Shown one piece after another: positions 43,612-51,355 of a stretch of DNA of 64,000 nt. Each line of letters starts with the position of its first letter. Position 1 is the first letter of the stretch. A program made the translations under genes and the position numbers. Source of the stretch: Duganella sp. Root336D2 (GTDB taxonomy: Bacteria > Pseudomonadota > Gammaproteobacteria > Burkholderiales > Burkholderiaceae_D); contig NZ_LMDB01000003.1 of NCBI RefSeq assembly GCF_001425005.1, positions 124,264 through 188,263 of the forward strand, given 5' to 3'. The notes beneath the pieces are model-generated. The model did no database searches. It was given only the letters and a program-made list of their open reading frames with translations, and was not told the origin of the DNA.

Positions 43612-45156
43612 ATGACCCGCAAACTACTCCTGCACCTGACCGGCGAGCGGCTTTGCTGCTGGCTGTGGGAACGCGGCAGCCTCGGTACCGGTCCCTGCTT
43701 CGAGCACACGCCCGCCGGCTTGCAGCAATTTACCGCATGGCTGGAGGGCCGCGAGGATACGCCTGCCCTGATGCTGGCCGACCTGGTGGAAGAAGACTTC
43801 CAGCGCCACTTGCTGCCGCACGTTGCCGGCCGCGCGGGGCACGCCATGCGCGACAGGCGCCTGGCGCAGGCGTGGCGCGACACGCCTTTCCGCTGCGCGC
43901 ACGTACAAGGCCGCGAGGATGAGGGGCGGCGCGACGATATCGTTCTCCTCTCCGCGCTGACCAACCCGGCCATGCTTGTCCCCTGGCTCGAGGCGCTGGA
44001 AAGCCAGCGTATTCCGCTGGCGGCGCTTTATACGCCCGCACTCCTGAGCGCAGACTTGCTGCCGGAAGGAGCACGGCAGGAGCCGCATCTCCTGCTGGTG
44101 ACGGAGCATGCGGGCGGCATAAGGCAGACCTATTTCCAGTACGGTAAACTGCGCTTTTCCCGGCTCGCGCAAGCCGCGGCAAGTCCCGAGCAGGAAGCGG
44201 AGCGCACCCGCCAGTTCCTGGTCGGCGCGCACATGCTGAAACGCGACCTACCCTTGCAGGTGCTGGCTTTGCTGCCCCTGGCCCGTATCGCCACCCCGCC
44301 CGCGGCCAGCATTGCCCCGCTGCTTGACTGGCGCGTCATGCCGCTGGCGGAAGCGGCGGCCCGGCAACGGCTGGCTGCTTCCGACAATCCCGACCAGCTG
44401 ATTCTCGGCATGGCGGCACGCACCGCCCCGCCCAGCCACTACCCGCTTGGTGTACGCCAGCGCTATTACAGCCTGTGGCGCGCGCGCAAATCCCTGTATG
44501 CGTCGAGCGCGGTCATGGCGGCATGCTGCCTGTTGTGGACGGGCGCCAATATGATCGGCTACTCGCTGGCGCGCAGCCATACGCAGGCGCTACAGCGGGA
44601 GACGCATGGATTCACCACCGCGTACCAGGGCAGCATGTCAAGCATGCCGCCAGCCGTCGACAAGACTGCCAATATGAAGGCCGCGGTGCAGATCGCGCAA
44701 ATGGTGGCGCGCCAGGGACCTTGGCCGCAGGCGGTCATGGCCGTGCTGAGCGAGGCCCTTGAGCGTTCACCGCAAATCCGCTTGACGCAGCTCGATTGGC
44801 GGGCCAATGCTCCAGGCGTGGCGCCGGTGACGGCGAGCAGCGCCTTCCCGGGCACGGCAACTTCGCCTGCCCTGGTGGCGCCCCAGTCGTCCATGCTGAT
44901 CGGGATTCCCAAGGCGCCGCCGCAGCAGGTGCGGCTGCAGGCAGAAGTGCTGGTAGGCCAGGACGACTATCGCAGCGTCCTGCTCAGCATGAATCGCTTT
45001 GCGCAGGAACTGGCGCGCACGCCGGGCATGACGGTGGAGATCGAGCAACTGCCGTTTGATGTCAGGCCAAACGTCAAACTCAGTGGCAAGGCGGGTTCGC
45101 CGACCGGCCTGGGAGAGCGCTCCAAATTCACTTTGAATCTCAGGTGGGCGCCATGA
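43612..45156 (+). CDS. PilM/PilN-like membrane protein (right filament locus)
   Basis: The 514-residue protein has a large cytoplasmic region (about 1-295) that looks like an actin-like PilM/GspL domain, one central helix (about 297-318, SLYASSAVMAACCLLWTGANMIGYSLA) and a periplasmic part. One protein thus appears to combine a PilM-like and a PilN-like role. Assignment relies on topology and operon order (after the GspF gene, before a PilO-like and a PilP-like gene). It overlaps the next start by four bases. Confidence 0.72.
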   Translation: MTRKLLLHLTGERLCCWLWERGSLGTGPCFEHTPAGLQQFTAWLEGREDTPALMLADLVEEDFQRHLLPHVAGRAGHAMRDRRLAQAWRDTPFRCAHVQGREDEGRRDDIVLLSALTNPAMLVPWLEALESQRIPLAALYTPALLSADLLPEGARQEPHLLLVTEHAGGIRQTYFQYGKLRFSRLAQAAASPEQEAERTRQFLVGAHMLKRDLPLQVLALLPLARIATPPAASIAPLLDWRVMPLAEAAARQRLAASDNPDQLILGMAARTAPPSHYPLGVRQRYYSLWRARKSLYASSAVMAACCLLWTGANMIGYSLARSHTQALQRETHGFTTAYQGSMSSMPPAVDKTANMKAAVQIAQMVARQGPWPQAVMAVLSEALERSPQIRLTQLDWRANAPGVAPVTASSAFPGTATSPALVAPQSSMLIGIPKAPPQQVRLQAEVLVGQDDYRSVLLSMNRFAQELARTPGMTVEIEQLPFDVRPNVKLSGKAGSPTGLGERSKFTLNLRWAP

Positions 45157-45779
45157 TCGTCTTTCGCGAGTTTTCCCTGCTGCGAAATGCCGTGCTGGTG
45201 TTCCTGGCCACGCTGGCCGTTTCGCTGGCCCTGGTGTCTGCGAGTTCATGGCATCTGCGGCGCGCCCATTTCGAGGAGGCCGCAGCTGTACTGGAACGCG
45301 ACGGGGCGCGCTTGCGGCTGGCCCACGCCGAGACGGAAAAGGAAGAGATCCGCCAGTACCAGCCGCAGTTCGTGGAGCTGCGCCGCCGCGGACTGGTGGG
45401 GCCCGAGCGGCGGCTCGACTGGGTGGAGGCGATCCGGCAGATTCAGGAGCAGCGGCGCTTGCTGCCTTTGACTTATGAAATCGAGGTCCAGCAGCCGTAC
45501 CGGCTTGAGACCACGTTACCGACGGGCGACTACGCCTTGCTTGGCAGCCGGATGGCCCTGCATATGGACTTGCTGCACGAACTGGATTTACTGAACTTCC
45601 TTTCCGACCTGCGTTTGACCGGGACTTTCGCCGTGCAGGATTGCGTGATCCGGCGCGCTGCGGGCGCATCGCCGGCAACCGGCGTCCTGGCGCCGACCCT
45701 GAATGCCGATTGCACCTTGAACTGGCTGACCTTGACGCCTGCCACGACGCCCGGAAAGCCGCTGCGAGGCCCGCTATGA
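45153..45779 (+). CDS. PilO/MshJ-like protein (right filament locus)
   Basis: From the ATG at 45153, which overlaps the upstream stop as ATGA, the product is 208 residues. It has one N-terminal helix (about 10-34, RNAVLVFLATLAVSLALVSASSW), then a coiled coil (RRAHFEEAAAVLERDGARLRLAHAETEKEEIR) and a small C-terminal domain, like PilO. A GTG 9 bases earlier is less likely. It overlaps the next gene by four bases. Confidence 0.72.
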   Translation: MIVFREFSLLRNAVLVFLATLAVSLALVSASSWHLRRAHFEEAAAVLERDGARLRLAHAETEKEEIRQYQPQFVELRRRGLVGPERRLDWVEAIRQIQEQRRLLPLTYEIEVQQPYRLETTLPTGDYALLGSRMALHMDLLHELDLLNFLSDLRLTGTFAVQDCVIRRAAGASPATGVLAPTLNADCTLNWLTLTPATTPGKPLRGPL

Positions 45780-46318
45780 GGCGCGGTTTGCCGGCGCTGC
45801 TTCTGCTACTGGCCTGCCAGGCTGGCGCGCAGAGTTTCGTCAGCCTGGGGCGGCTGTTCACCACGCCGGACGAACGCGTGCGGCTTGATGCGCAGCGCAA
45901 CCAGGCGGCGCCAGCCGGCAGCATAGCGGGGCCGGGCAGCGTCCAACCGCCGGCCGGCGGGACTGCTGCGCCGGGGATGAATTCATCGCCGGGCTGCCCC
46001 CCCGGGGCGGCGCCGGGATGCTTGCCGGCTGGCGAGCCCGGCATGGGCGGTGCGAACGGCGCCATGACAGGCGCGGACGGTACGGCCGAGCTGCCGGGAG
46101 CGGGCAATGCGGAGCCGGCAGGACTTCGGCTGGGCGGGGTGATCCGGCGCAGCAATGGCGCGGCGATGATCATCGTGAATGGCGAAGCGCAGCCCGCGCC
46201 CCCGGGGGCTGCCACGCGCGGCACGGTTACTTTGCAGGCTGACGGGCGCTCTGTCGTGCTGAAGCCGGGCCAGCGCTACGATCCGGCCACTGGGGAAGTG
46301 CATGAAGCCGCGCGCTAA
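45776..46318 (+). CDS. PilP/MshK-like periplasmic protein (right filament locus)
   Basis: From the ATG at 45776 (ATGA overlap) the product is 180 residues with a signal peptide (MRRGLPALLLLLACQAGA), a GRLFTTPDERVRLDAQRNQ segment and a C-terminal beta domain (LRLGGVIRRSNGAAMIIVNGEAQP...GQRYDPATGEV) that resembles GspC/PilP homology-region folds. A Gly/Pro-rich linker joins them. It may contact the secretin. It overlaps the first pilin-like gene by 17 bases. Confidence 0.72.
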   Translation: MRRGLPALLLLLACQAGAQSFVSLGRLFTTPDERVRLDAQRNQAAPAGSIAGPGSVQPPAGGTAAPGMNSSPGCPPGAAPGCLPAGEPGMGGANGAMTGADGTAELPGAGNAEPAGLRLGGVIRRSNGAAMIIVNGEAQPAPPGAATRGTVTLQADGRSVVLKPGQRYDPATGEVHEAAR

Positions 46319-46976
46319 GCAAGGCGGCGCTGCGCTACTGGCGCTCCTGCTGGTTGCCACGGTAGCCATGGCTGCGCTGCTGCTGTCGGCTTTCAGCGGC
46401 GGCAGCGTCGAACGCGCACGTGAACAGCGAACCCATGCCCTGCTGGCGCAAGCCAACGAGGCACTGATCGGCTTTGCCGCGACCCACGGCCGCCTGCCGC
46501 GGCCCGCGACGGACGAGGCCGGACGCGAACGATCGGCATCGTGTGCCAGCGAAGCCGACTGCAGCGGCCTGCTGCCGTGGATGGAGCTGGGCGTGCCGGC
46601 GCAAGACAACTGGGGCCGCCAATTGCGCTACAGCGTAACGCCGGCATTCACCGTCGCACCGCTGGCACGGACCGCACTGGTTGCCGGCAAGCGCGTCCTG
46701 TCGCGCGACGCGAGTGGCGCGCTGTTCTTCGTGGCCGGCCAAGAGACATGTTCGCTGGCCGCGCAATGTTCGCCGGCGCTCATCTTCTCGCGCGGCCGCA
46801 GCGATGCGCTGGACAGCCAGGACGAAGCCGGCAACCTGCAGGCGACCGCCGACTTCATGCAGCGGCCACGCAGCGCCGACAGCGACGCGCCGGGCGGCGC
46901 CTTCGACGACCTGCTCGTCACCGTCCCCCTGCACACGCTCTACGAAAGGATGGCGGCCGCCAGGACCCTGCCATGA
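46302..46976 (+). CDS. Atypical pilin-like protein (right filament locus)
   Basis: The 224-residue protein begins MKPRAKQGG|AALLALLLVATVAMAALLLSAF, a hydrophobic N-terminal helix with Gly where prepilin peptidase would cut, but with no Phe and no Glu5, like GspK/PilX minor pilins. The globular part (EALIGFAATHGRLPRPATDEAG...GLLPWMELGVP...APGGAFDDLLVTVPLHTLYERM) is paralogous to the next protein. Four cysteines lie in two short loops. It overlaps both neighbours. Confidence 0.78.
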   Translation: MKPRAKQGGAALLALLLVATVAMAALLLSAFSGGSVERAREQRTHALLAQANEALIGFAATHGRLPRPATDEAGRERSASCASEADCSGLLPWMELGVPAQDNWGRQLRYSVTPAFTVAPLARTALVAGKRVLSRDASGALFFVAGQETCSLAAQCSPALIFSRGRSDALDSQDEAGNLQATADFMQRPRSADSDAPGGAFDDLLVTVPLHTLYERMAAARTLP

Positions 46977-47674
46977 AACAGCAAACTGCCTTCACCCTGG
47001 TTGAAATGGCGATCGTGCTGGTGATCGTCGGCCTGCTGCTGGGCGGCATGCTGGCGCCCCTGTCGGCGCAGATGGAACAGCGGCGCGCCGCCGATACCAT
47101 CAAAGCGCTGGAAGAAGCACGCGACGCGCTGGCCGGATTCGCCGCCCGCAACGGCTACCTGCCCTGCCCCGCCATCTCCGCCTCCAACGGCCTGGAGGAC
47201 CGCAGCGGCACCCGCTGCAGCAACGGGCGCCGCCTCGGGTTCCTGCCGTGGGCGACCCTGGGCCTGCCCAAGCTCGACGCCTGGCAGCACCTCTACCTGT
47301 ACAGCGTCACCCCTTCGTTCAGCGACAGCGGCGTGCCGTTCCGCCTCAACACCGCGCGCGACATCAGCATCGCCAGCCGTGAAGCGACGGGCGCACTGGT
47401 ACCGGCCAGCGCCCAGAACGATATTCCCGCCGTGGTGCTGTCGCAAGGCCGCAATGGCTTCGGCGCCTTCAGCGACGTAGGCGTGCAGGCTGCCGACATG
47501 GGCCAGGGCAATGTCGACGAAAAAGCCAACTTCCAGGGCGACGGCCGCATGTTCATCGCGCGCGACCGCGCCGACAACCCTGCTGCTCCAGGCGGCGCTT
47601 ATGACGATATCGTGGTCTGGCTATCGCCCAACATCCTGTTCAACCGAATGCTCGCAGCCCAAAGGCTGCCGTGA
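46973..47674 (+). CDS. Prepilin with Ala at the cleavage site (right filament locus)
   Basis: From the ATG at 46973 (ATGA overlap) the product is 233 residues. The N terminus is MKQQTA|FTLVEMAIVLVIVGLLLGG. It has Phe1 and Glu5 of a prepilin, but Ala rather than Gly at -1, which prepilin peptidases tolerate poorly. The body shares GFAARNGYLPCPA, GFLPWATLGLP and the C-terminal APGGAYDDIVVWLSPNILFNRM pattern with the preceding protein, so the two arose by duplication. A longer upstream frame lies inside the preceding gene and is a shadow. Confidence 0.85.
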   Translation: MKQQTAFTLVEMAIVLVIVGLLLGGMLAPLSAQMEQRRAADTIKALEEARDALAGFAARNGYLPCPAISASNGLEDRSGTRCSNGRRLGFLPWATLGLPKLDAWQHLYLYSVTPSFSDSGVPFRLNTARDISIASREATGALVPASAQNDIPAVVLSQGRNGFGAFSDVGVQAADMGQGNVDEKANFQGDGRMFIARDRADNPAAPGGAYDDIVVWLSPNILFNRMLAAQRLP

Positions 47675-47695
47675 ACACAAACCAAGGAGAGCGCC

Positions 47696-48244
47696 ATGAA
47701 ACATCGCGGCTTCACCCTCGTTGAAATCGCCATTGTCCTGGTCATCATCGGCCTGCTGCTTGGCGGCGTGCTGAAAGGCCAGGCCCTGATCGACAGCGCC
47801 AAGGTCAAAAGCATCATCCAGCAGGCCACGGCATTGCAGGCGGCAGTCAACGCCTACCAGGACCGCTTCCGCGCCCTGCCCGGCGACGATATCCTGGCCA
47901 CCACCCACATTCCCGGAGCAGCCGGCAATGGCAATGGCGACGGCCAGATCACCGAATACCAGCTGGCGCCGCAGCACCTGGCGCTGGCAGGCCTGATCAC
48001 CGGCTCCTACAACGGCAGCACCGATTTCATGACCAGCGCCCAGGGCGGCGCGGTGTACATTTACAACGACGTGGTCGGCGGCCGGGGCGGTAATGGGATC
48101 CGCTTCGACAACCTGCCGGACACGTTTGCGGAGCAGATCGACGCCAAGCTGGATGACGGCAAACCGGATTCCGGCAACGTGCGCGCGACTGGGCCTTATA
48201 CTAATAACGGAAGCATCATCACGCGCCTGGCAATCTTTTTCTGA
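47696..48244 (+). CDS. Prepilin, candidate main subunit of right locus
   Basis: The 182-residue prepilin has a canonical short leader, MKHRG|FTLVEIAIVLVIIGLLLGGVLKGQALIDSAKVKSIIQQ, with Gly at -1 and Glu5. The body has no cysteine and contains GGAVYIYNDVVGG and a C-terminal GSIITRLAIFF. It resembles a small major pilin or pseudopilin and is the best candidate for the main filament subunit here. It has its own ribosome site (CAAGGAG), 8 bases before the ATG. It is the last gene of the right locus. Confidence 0.85.
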   Translation: MKHRGFTLVEIAIVLVIIGLLLGGVLKGQALIDSAKVKSIIQQATALQAAVNAYQDRFRALPGDDILATTHIPGAAGNGNGDGQITEYQLAPQHLALAGLITGSYNGSTDFMTSAQGGAVYIYNDVVGGRGGNGIRFDNLPDTFAEQIDAKLDDGKPDSGNVRATGPYTNNGSIITRLAIFF

Positions 48245-48250
48245 GACTCT

Positions 48251-48976
48251 ATGACAGCAAACCCTGAACGGCGCCGCGTCTTCCTGATGCGGCATGGCAG
48301 CGTCACCTACTTCGACGAGGCCGGCAAACCCCACCTCCCGGAAACCGTCCCCTTGAACGATGCTGGCCGCGCGCAAGCGGCGGCAGCCGGCCGTGCTTTC
48401 GCGGCCGACGGCATCCAGTTTGACCGCGTCATCGTCTCCGGCCTGCCGCGCACCGTCGAAACCGCAAAGCGCGTGCTGGCGGAAACCGGCCAGCAGATCC
48501 AGCTCGAAACCTGGCCCGAACTGGCCGAAATCCGCGGCGGCAAGCTGGCCGGCATCCCCGACGACAAGCTGCGCGAGGCCTTCACCGGCGTTTTCGAAGG
48601 CGTGGTGCCGGAGCAGCGCCGCTTCCTCGGCGGCGAATCGGTGGGCGAGCTGATGGACCGTATACATCCGGCGATCGCCAGCCTGGTCGCCGACGACAGC
48701 TGGGACACCGTGCTGCTGGTGCTGCACGGCGGCGTCAATCGCGCCATCCTGTCTTATGCCCTGACCGGCGGCCAGCGCCTGTTCCTCGGCAACCTGTCGC
48801 AGGCCGCCGGCTGCATCAACGCGCTGGACGTCGGCCATGCGCGCCACGACTGGATTGTGCGTTTTTCCAACTACGCGCCGCCCGCCCCGCTGCAAGGCGC
48901 AACCCGCAACACCACGATGGAGCAGCTGTTTAACGAATATTCCAAATCGCGCTTGCTTTCCCGCCCACAAAAATAG
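48251..48976 (+). CDS. Histidine phosphatase-family protein
   Basis: The 241-residue product belongs to the phosphoglycerate mutase-like histidine phosphatase family, which hydrolyses or transfers phosphate from small molecules through a phosphohistidine. The N-terminal MRHGSVTYFDEAG carries the catalytic RHG (nucleophile His), followed by SGLPRTVETAKRV and a later LVLHGGVNRAIL with the second active-site histidine. The substrate is unknown. It lies six bases behind the pilin gene but its function appears unrelated. Its stop overlaps the operator-like site at 48972. Confidence 0.88.
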   Translation: MTANPERRRVFLMRHGSVTYFDEAGKPHLPETVPLNDAGRAQAAAAGRAFAADGIQFDRVIVSGLPRTVETAKRVLAETGQQIQLETWPELAEIRGGKLAGIPDDKLREAFTGVFEGVVPEQRRFLGGESVGELMDRIHPAIASLVADDSWDTVLLVLHGGVNRAILSYALTGGQRLFLGNLSQAAGCINALDVGHARHDWIVRFSNYAPPAPLQGATRNTTMEQLFNEYSKSRLLSRPQK

Positions 48977-48986
48977 TACGATCGTT
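48972..48986. promoter_or_regulatory. Operator-like site upstream of the ACAD11-type pair
   Basis: AATAGTACGATCGTT lies 14 bases before the phosphotransferase start. It matches the site at 59510-59524 at 13 of 15 positions, and its core ACGATCGT is a palindrome. The position across the likely promoter/start of an acyl-CoA dehydrogenase operon suggests a TetR-type fatty-acid or branched-chain catabolism repressor, as described for Betaproteobacteria; that is inference. Confidence 0.5.
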
Positions 48987-49000
48987 CGGAAGGAGGCATT

Positions 49001-50071
49001 ATGTTCGAAGAATTCATGGGCACCAAGGAGGTGTCGGCGCGCCACCGTTTCGACACCGCCGCACTGGACACCTACCTGCGCCGGCACGTGGAAGGCTATC
49101 CGCAAGGCGAGTTGAAGGTCGAGCAGTTCAAGGGCGGCCAATCGAATCCCACCTTCAAGCTCTCAATCGGCGGCCAGCACTATGTGCTGCGCACCAAGCC
49201 GGCGCCGGCCGCCAAGCTGCTGCCATCGGCCCATGCAATCGAACGCGAATTCCGCGTAATGGACGCCCTGCACAGGGCGGGCTTCCCGGCCGCACGCCAG
49301 TATTGCCTGTGCATGGACGAAGAGGTGATCGGCCGCGCCTTCTACGTGATGCAGTTTGTCGAAGGCCGCGTGCTATGGGACCAGGCCCTGCCCGGCATGG
49401 CGCCCTCCGAGCGCGCCGCGATCTACGATGAACTGAATCGCGTCATCGCGCAGTTGCATAGCATCGACTACAGCGCCATCGGGCTTGGCGACTACGGCAA
49501 GCCTGGCAACTACTTCCAGCGCCAGATCGAACGCTGGAGCAAGCAGTACAAGGCATCCGAGACCGAAACCATCGAAGCGATGGACCAGCTGATCGCCTGG
49601 CTGCCGGCCAATATTCCGCCCGGCGAAGACACCGCCATCGTGCACGGCGACTTCCGCCTCGACAACATGATCTTCCACCCGACCGAGCCGCGCATCCTGG
49701 CGGTGCTGGACTGGGAACTGTCGACGCTGGGCCATCCATTCGCGGACTTCAGCTACCACTGCATGAGCTGGCACATCGAGCCGGGCCAGTTCCGCGGCAT
49801 CGCAGGCCTGGACCTGGAAGCGCTCGGCATCCCATCGCAGCGCGAGTACATTGCGCGCTACGCCGAACGCACCGGCAAGGACATCCGCCTGGAAGACTTC
49901 AACTTCTACCTGGCATTCAATATGTTCCGCCTGGCCAGCATCATGCAGGGCATCATGAAGCGCTACGTGGACGGTACGGCTTCCAGCGCGCAGGCGCTGG
50001 AATCGGGCAAGCTGGCGCGCCCGATGTCGGCCATGGGTTGGGCCTACGCCCAGGGCAAGGCAATCGAATAA
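49001..50071 (+). CDS. Phosphotransferase-family kinase, ACAD10/11-type N-terminal homolog
   Basis: The 356-residue APH-fold kinase has the catalytic HGDFRLDN at 215-222 (Asp217 base) and the metal-binding DWE at 237-239. It is close to the kinase domain that in animals is fused to ACAD10/ACAD11 and in bacteria occurs as LvaA-type proteins. There it phosphorylates 4-hydroxyacyl-CoA to allow removal of the hydroxyl group. The ribosome site (GGAGG) precedes the ATG. The acyl-CoA dehydrogenase follows after 10 bases, so the two form a split ACAD11-like unit. The reaction is inferred from family knowledge. Confidence 0.9.
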   Translation: MFEEFMGTKEVSARHRFDTAALDTYLRRHVEGYPQGELKVEQFKGGQSNPTFKLSIGGQHYVLRTKPAPAAKLLPSAHAIEREFRVMDALHRAGFPAARQYCLCMDEEVIGRAFYVMQFVEGRVLWDQALPGMAPSERAAIYDELNRVIAQLHSIDYSAIGLGDYGKPGNYFQRQIERWSKQYKASETETIEAMDQLIAWLPANIPPGEDTAIVHGDFRLDNMIFHPTEPRILAVLDWELSTLGHPFADFSYHCMSWHIEPGQFRGIAGLDLEALGIPSQREYIARYAERTGKDIRLEDFNFYLAFNMFRLASIMQGIMKRYVDGTASSAQALESGKLARPMSAMGWAYAQGKAIE

Positions 50072-50081
50072 GGGAATCGCA

Positions 50082-51314
50082 ATGGACTTCGACTACTCCC
50101 CGCGCACCAAGGAATTGCAGGCGCGCCTGCTGGCCTTCATGGACCAGCATATCTACCCGAACGAGAAGGCGTTCCACGAAGAAGTGGAGCGCAACGGCCG
50201 CGAAAAAGGCAGCCGCTGGATCCCGACCGAACTGATTGAGCGCCTCAAGCCGCTCGCGCGCGAACAGGGCTTGTGGAACCTGTTCCTGCCGCGCTCGAGC
50301 CGTGCGCCGGAAGGTTTGTCCAACCTCGATTACGCGCCGCTGTGCGAAATCATGGGCCGCGTGCCGTGGGCGGCGGAGGTGTTCAACTGTTCCGCGCCCG
50401 ATACCGGCAATATGGAAACGCTGGAGCGCTACGGCACCGAGGAACATAAACAGCGCTGGCTGGAACCGCTGCTGCGCGGCGAGATCCGCTCCGCGTTCGC
50501 GATGACCGAACCTGCGGTGGCGTCGTCGGACGCTACGAATATCGAGACGCGCATCGAGCGCGACGGCGAGCACTATGTGATCAACGGGCGCAAATGGTGG
50601 ATTTCGGGCGCCGGCGATCCGCGCTGCCAGGTCTATATCGCCATGGGCAAAACCGATGCCGATGCGCCACGCCACGCGCAGCAGTCGATGATCCTGGTGC
50701 CTGCCGATGCGCCCGGGCTGACCGTCCTGCGCCCCTTGCCGGTCTTCGGCTACGACGACGCGCCGCACGGGCACTGCGAAATGGTGTTCGAGAACGTGCG
50801 GGTGCCTGCTTCGCACCTTCTTCTGGGCGAAGGCCGCGGCTTTGAGATCGCCCAGGGGCGCCTGGGTCCCGGCCGCATCCACCATTGCATGCGCGCCATC
50901 GGCGTGGCCGAGCGTGCGCTGGTACTGATGGTGCAGCGCCTGTCATCGAGGGTTGCGTTTGGCAAGCGGCTTTCCGACCAGGGCGTGTGGCGCGAACGCA
51001 TCGCGGAATCCCGCATCAAGATCGACACCGCACGCCTGCTGACGCTGAAGGCGGCCTATATGATGGACACGGTCGGCAACAAGGTCGCCCAGTCGGAAAT
51101 CGCCATGATCAAGGTTTTAGCCCCGAATGTGGCGCAGCAGGTGCTGGATTGGGCCATCCAGGCCCATGGCGCGGCCGGCGTGTCGGACGATTTCCCGCTG
51201 GCCTACCAGTGGGCCGGCAACCGCACCCTGCGCCTGGCCGACGGCCCGGATGAAGTGCACCGCAACGCCATTGCCAAACTGGAAATTGCGCGCTTCTCGT
51301 CTACCAAAAGCTAA
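50082..51314 (+). CDS. Acyl-CoA dehydrogenase, ACAD11-like
   Basis: The 410-residue flavoenzyme has the usual three-domain ACAD fold. Visible are [19 protein letters not shown] and [11 protein letters not shown] (FAD/substrate region), [19 protein letters not shown], and a C-terminal [18 protein letters not shown], which is close to the ACAD10/11 signature. It oxidises the alpha-beta bond of an acyl-CoA. It lies 10 bases behind the kinase gene, and the pair is probably transcribed from the site near 48972. The substrate is not read from sequence. Confidence 0.92.
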   Translation: MDFDYSPRTKELQARLLAFMDQHIYPNEKAFHEEVERNGREKGSRWIPTELIERLKPLAREQGLWNLFLPRSSRAPEGLSNLDYAPLCEIMGRVPWAAEVFNCSAPDTGNMETLERYGTEEHKQRWLEPLLRGEIRSAFAMTEPAVASSDATNIETRIERDGEHYVINGRKWWISGAGDPRCQVYIAMGKTDADAPRHAQQSMILVPADAPGLTVLRPLPVFGYDDAPHGHCEMVFENVRVPASHLLLGEGRGFEIAQGRLGPGRIHHCMRAIGVAERALVLMVQRLSSRVAFGKRLSDQGVWRERIAESRIKIDTARLLTLKAAYMMDTVGNKVAQSEIAMIKVLAPNVAQQVLDWAIQAHGAAGVSDDFPLAYQWAGNRTLRLADGPDEVHRNAIAKLEIARFSSTKS

Positions 51315-51355
51315 GCTATCATCATCCTGCAGTCACTCTTCCGAAAGGATGTGCC

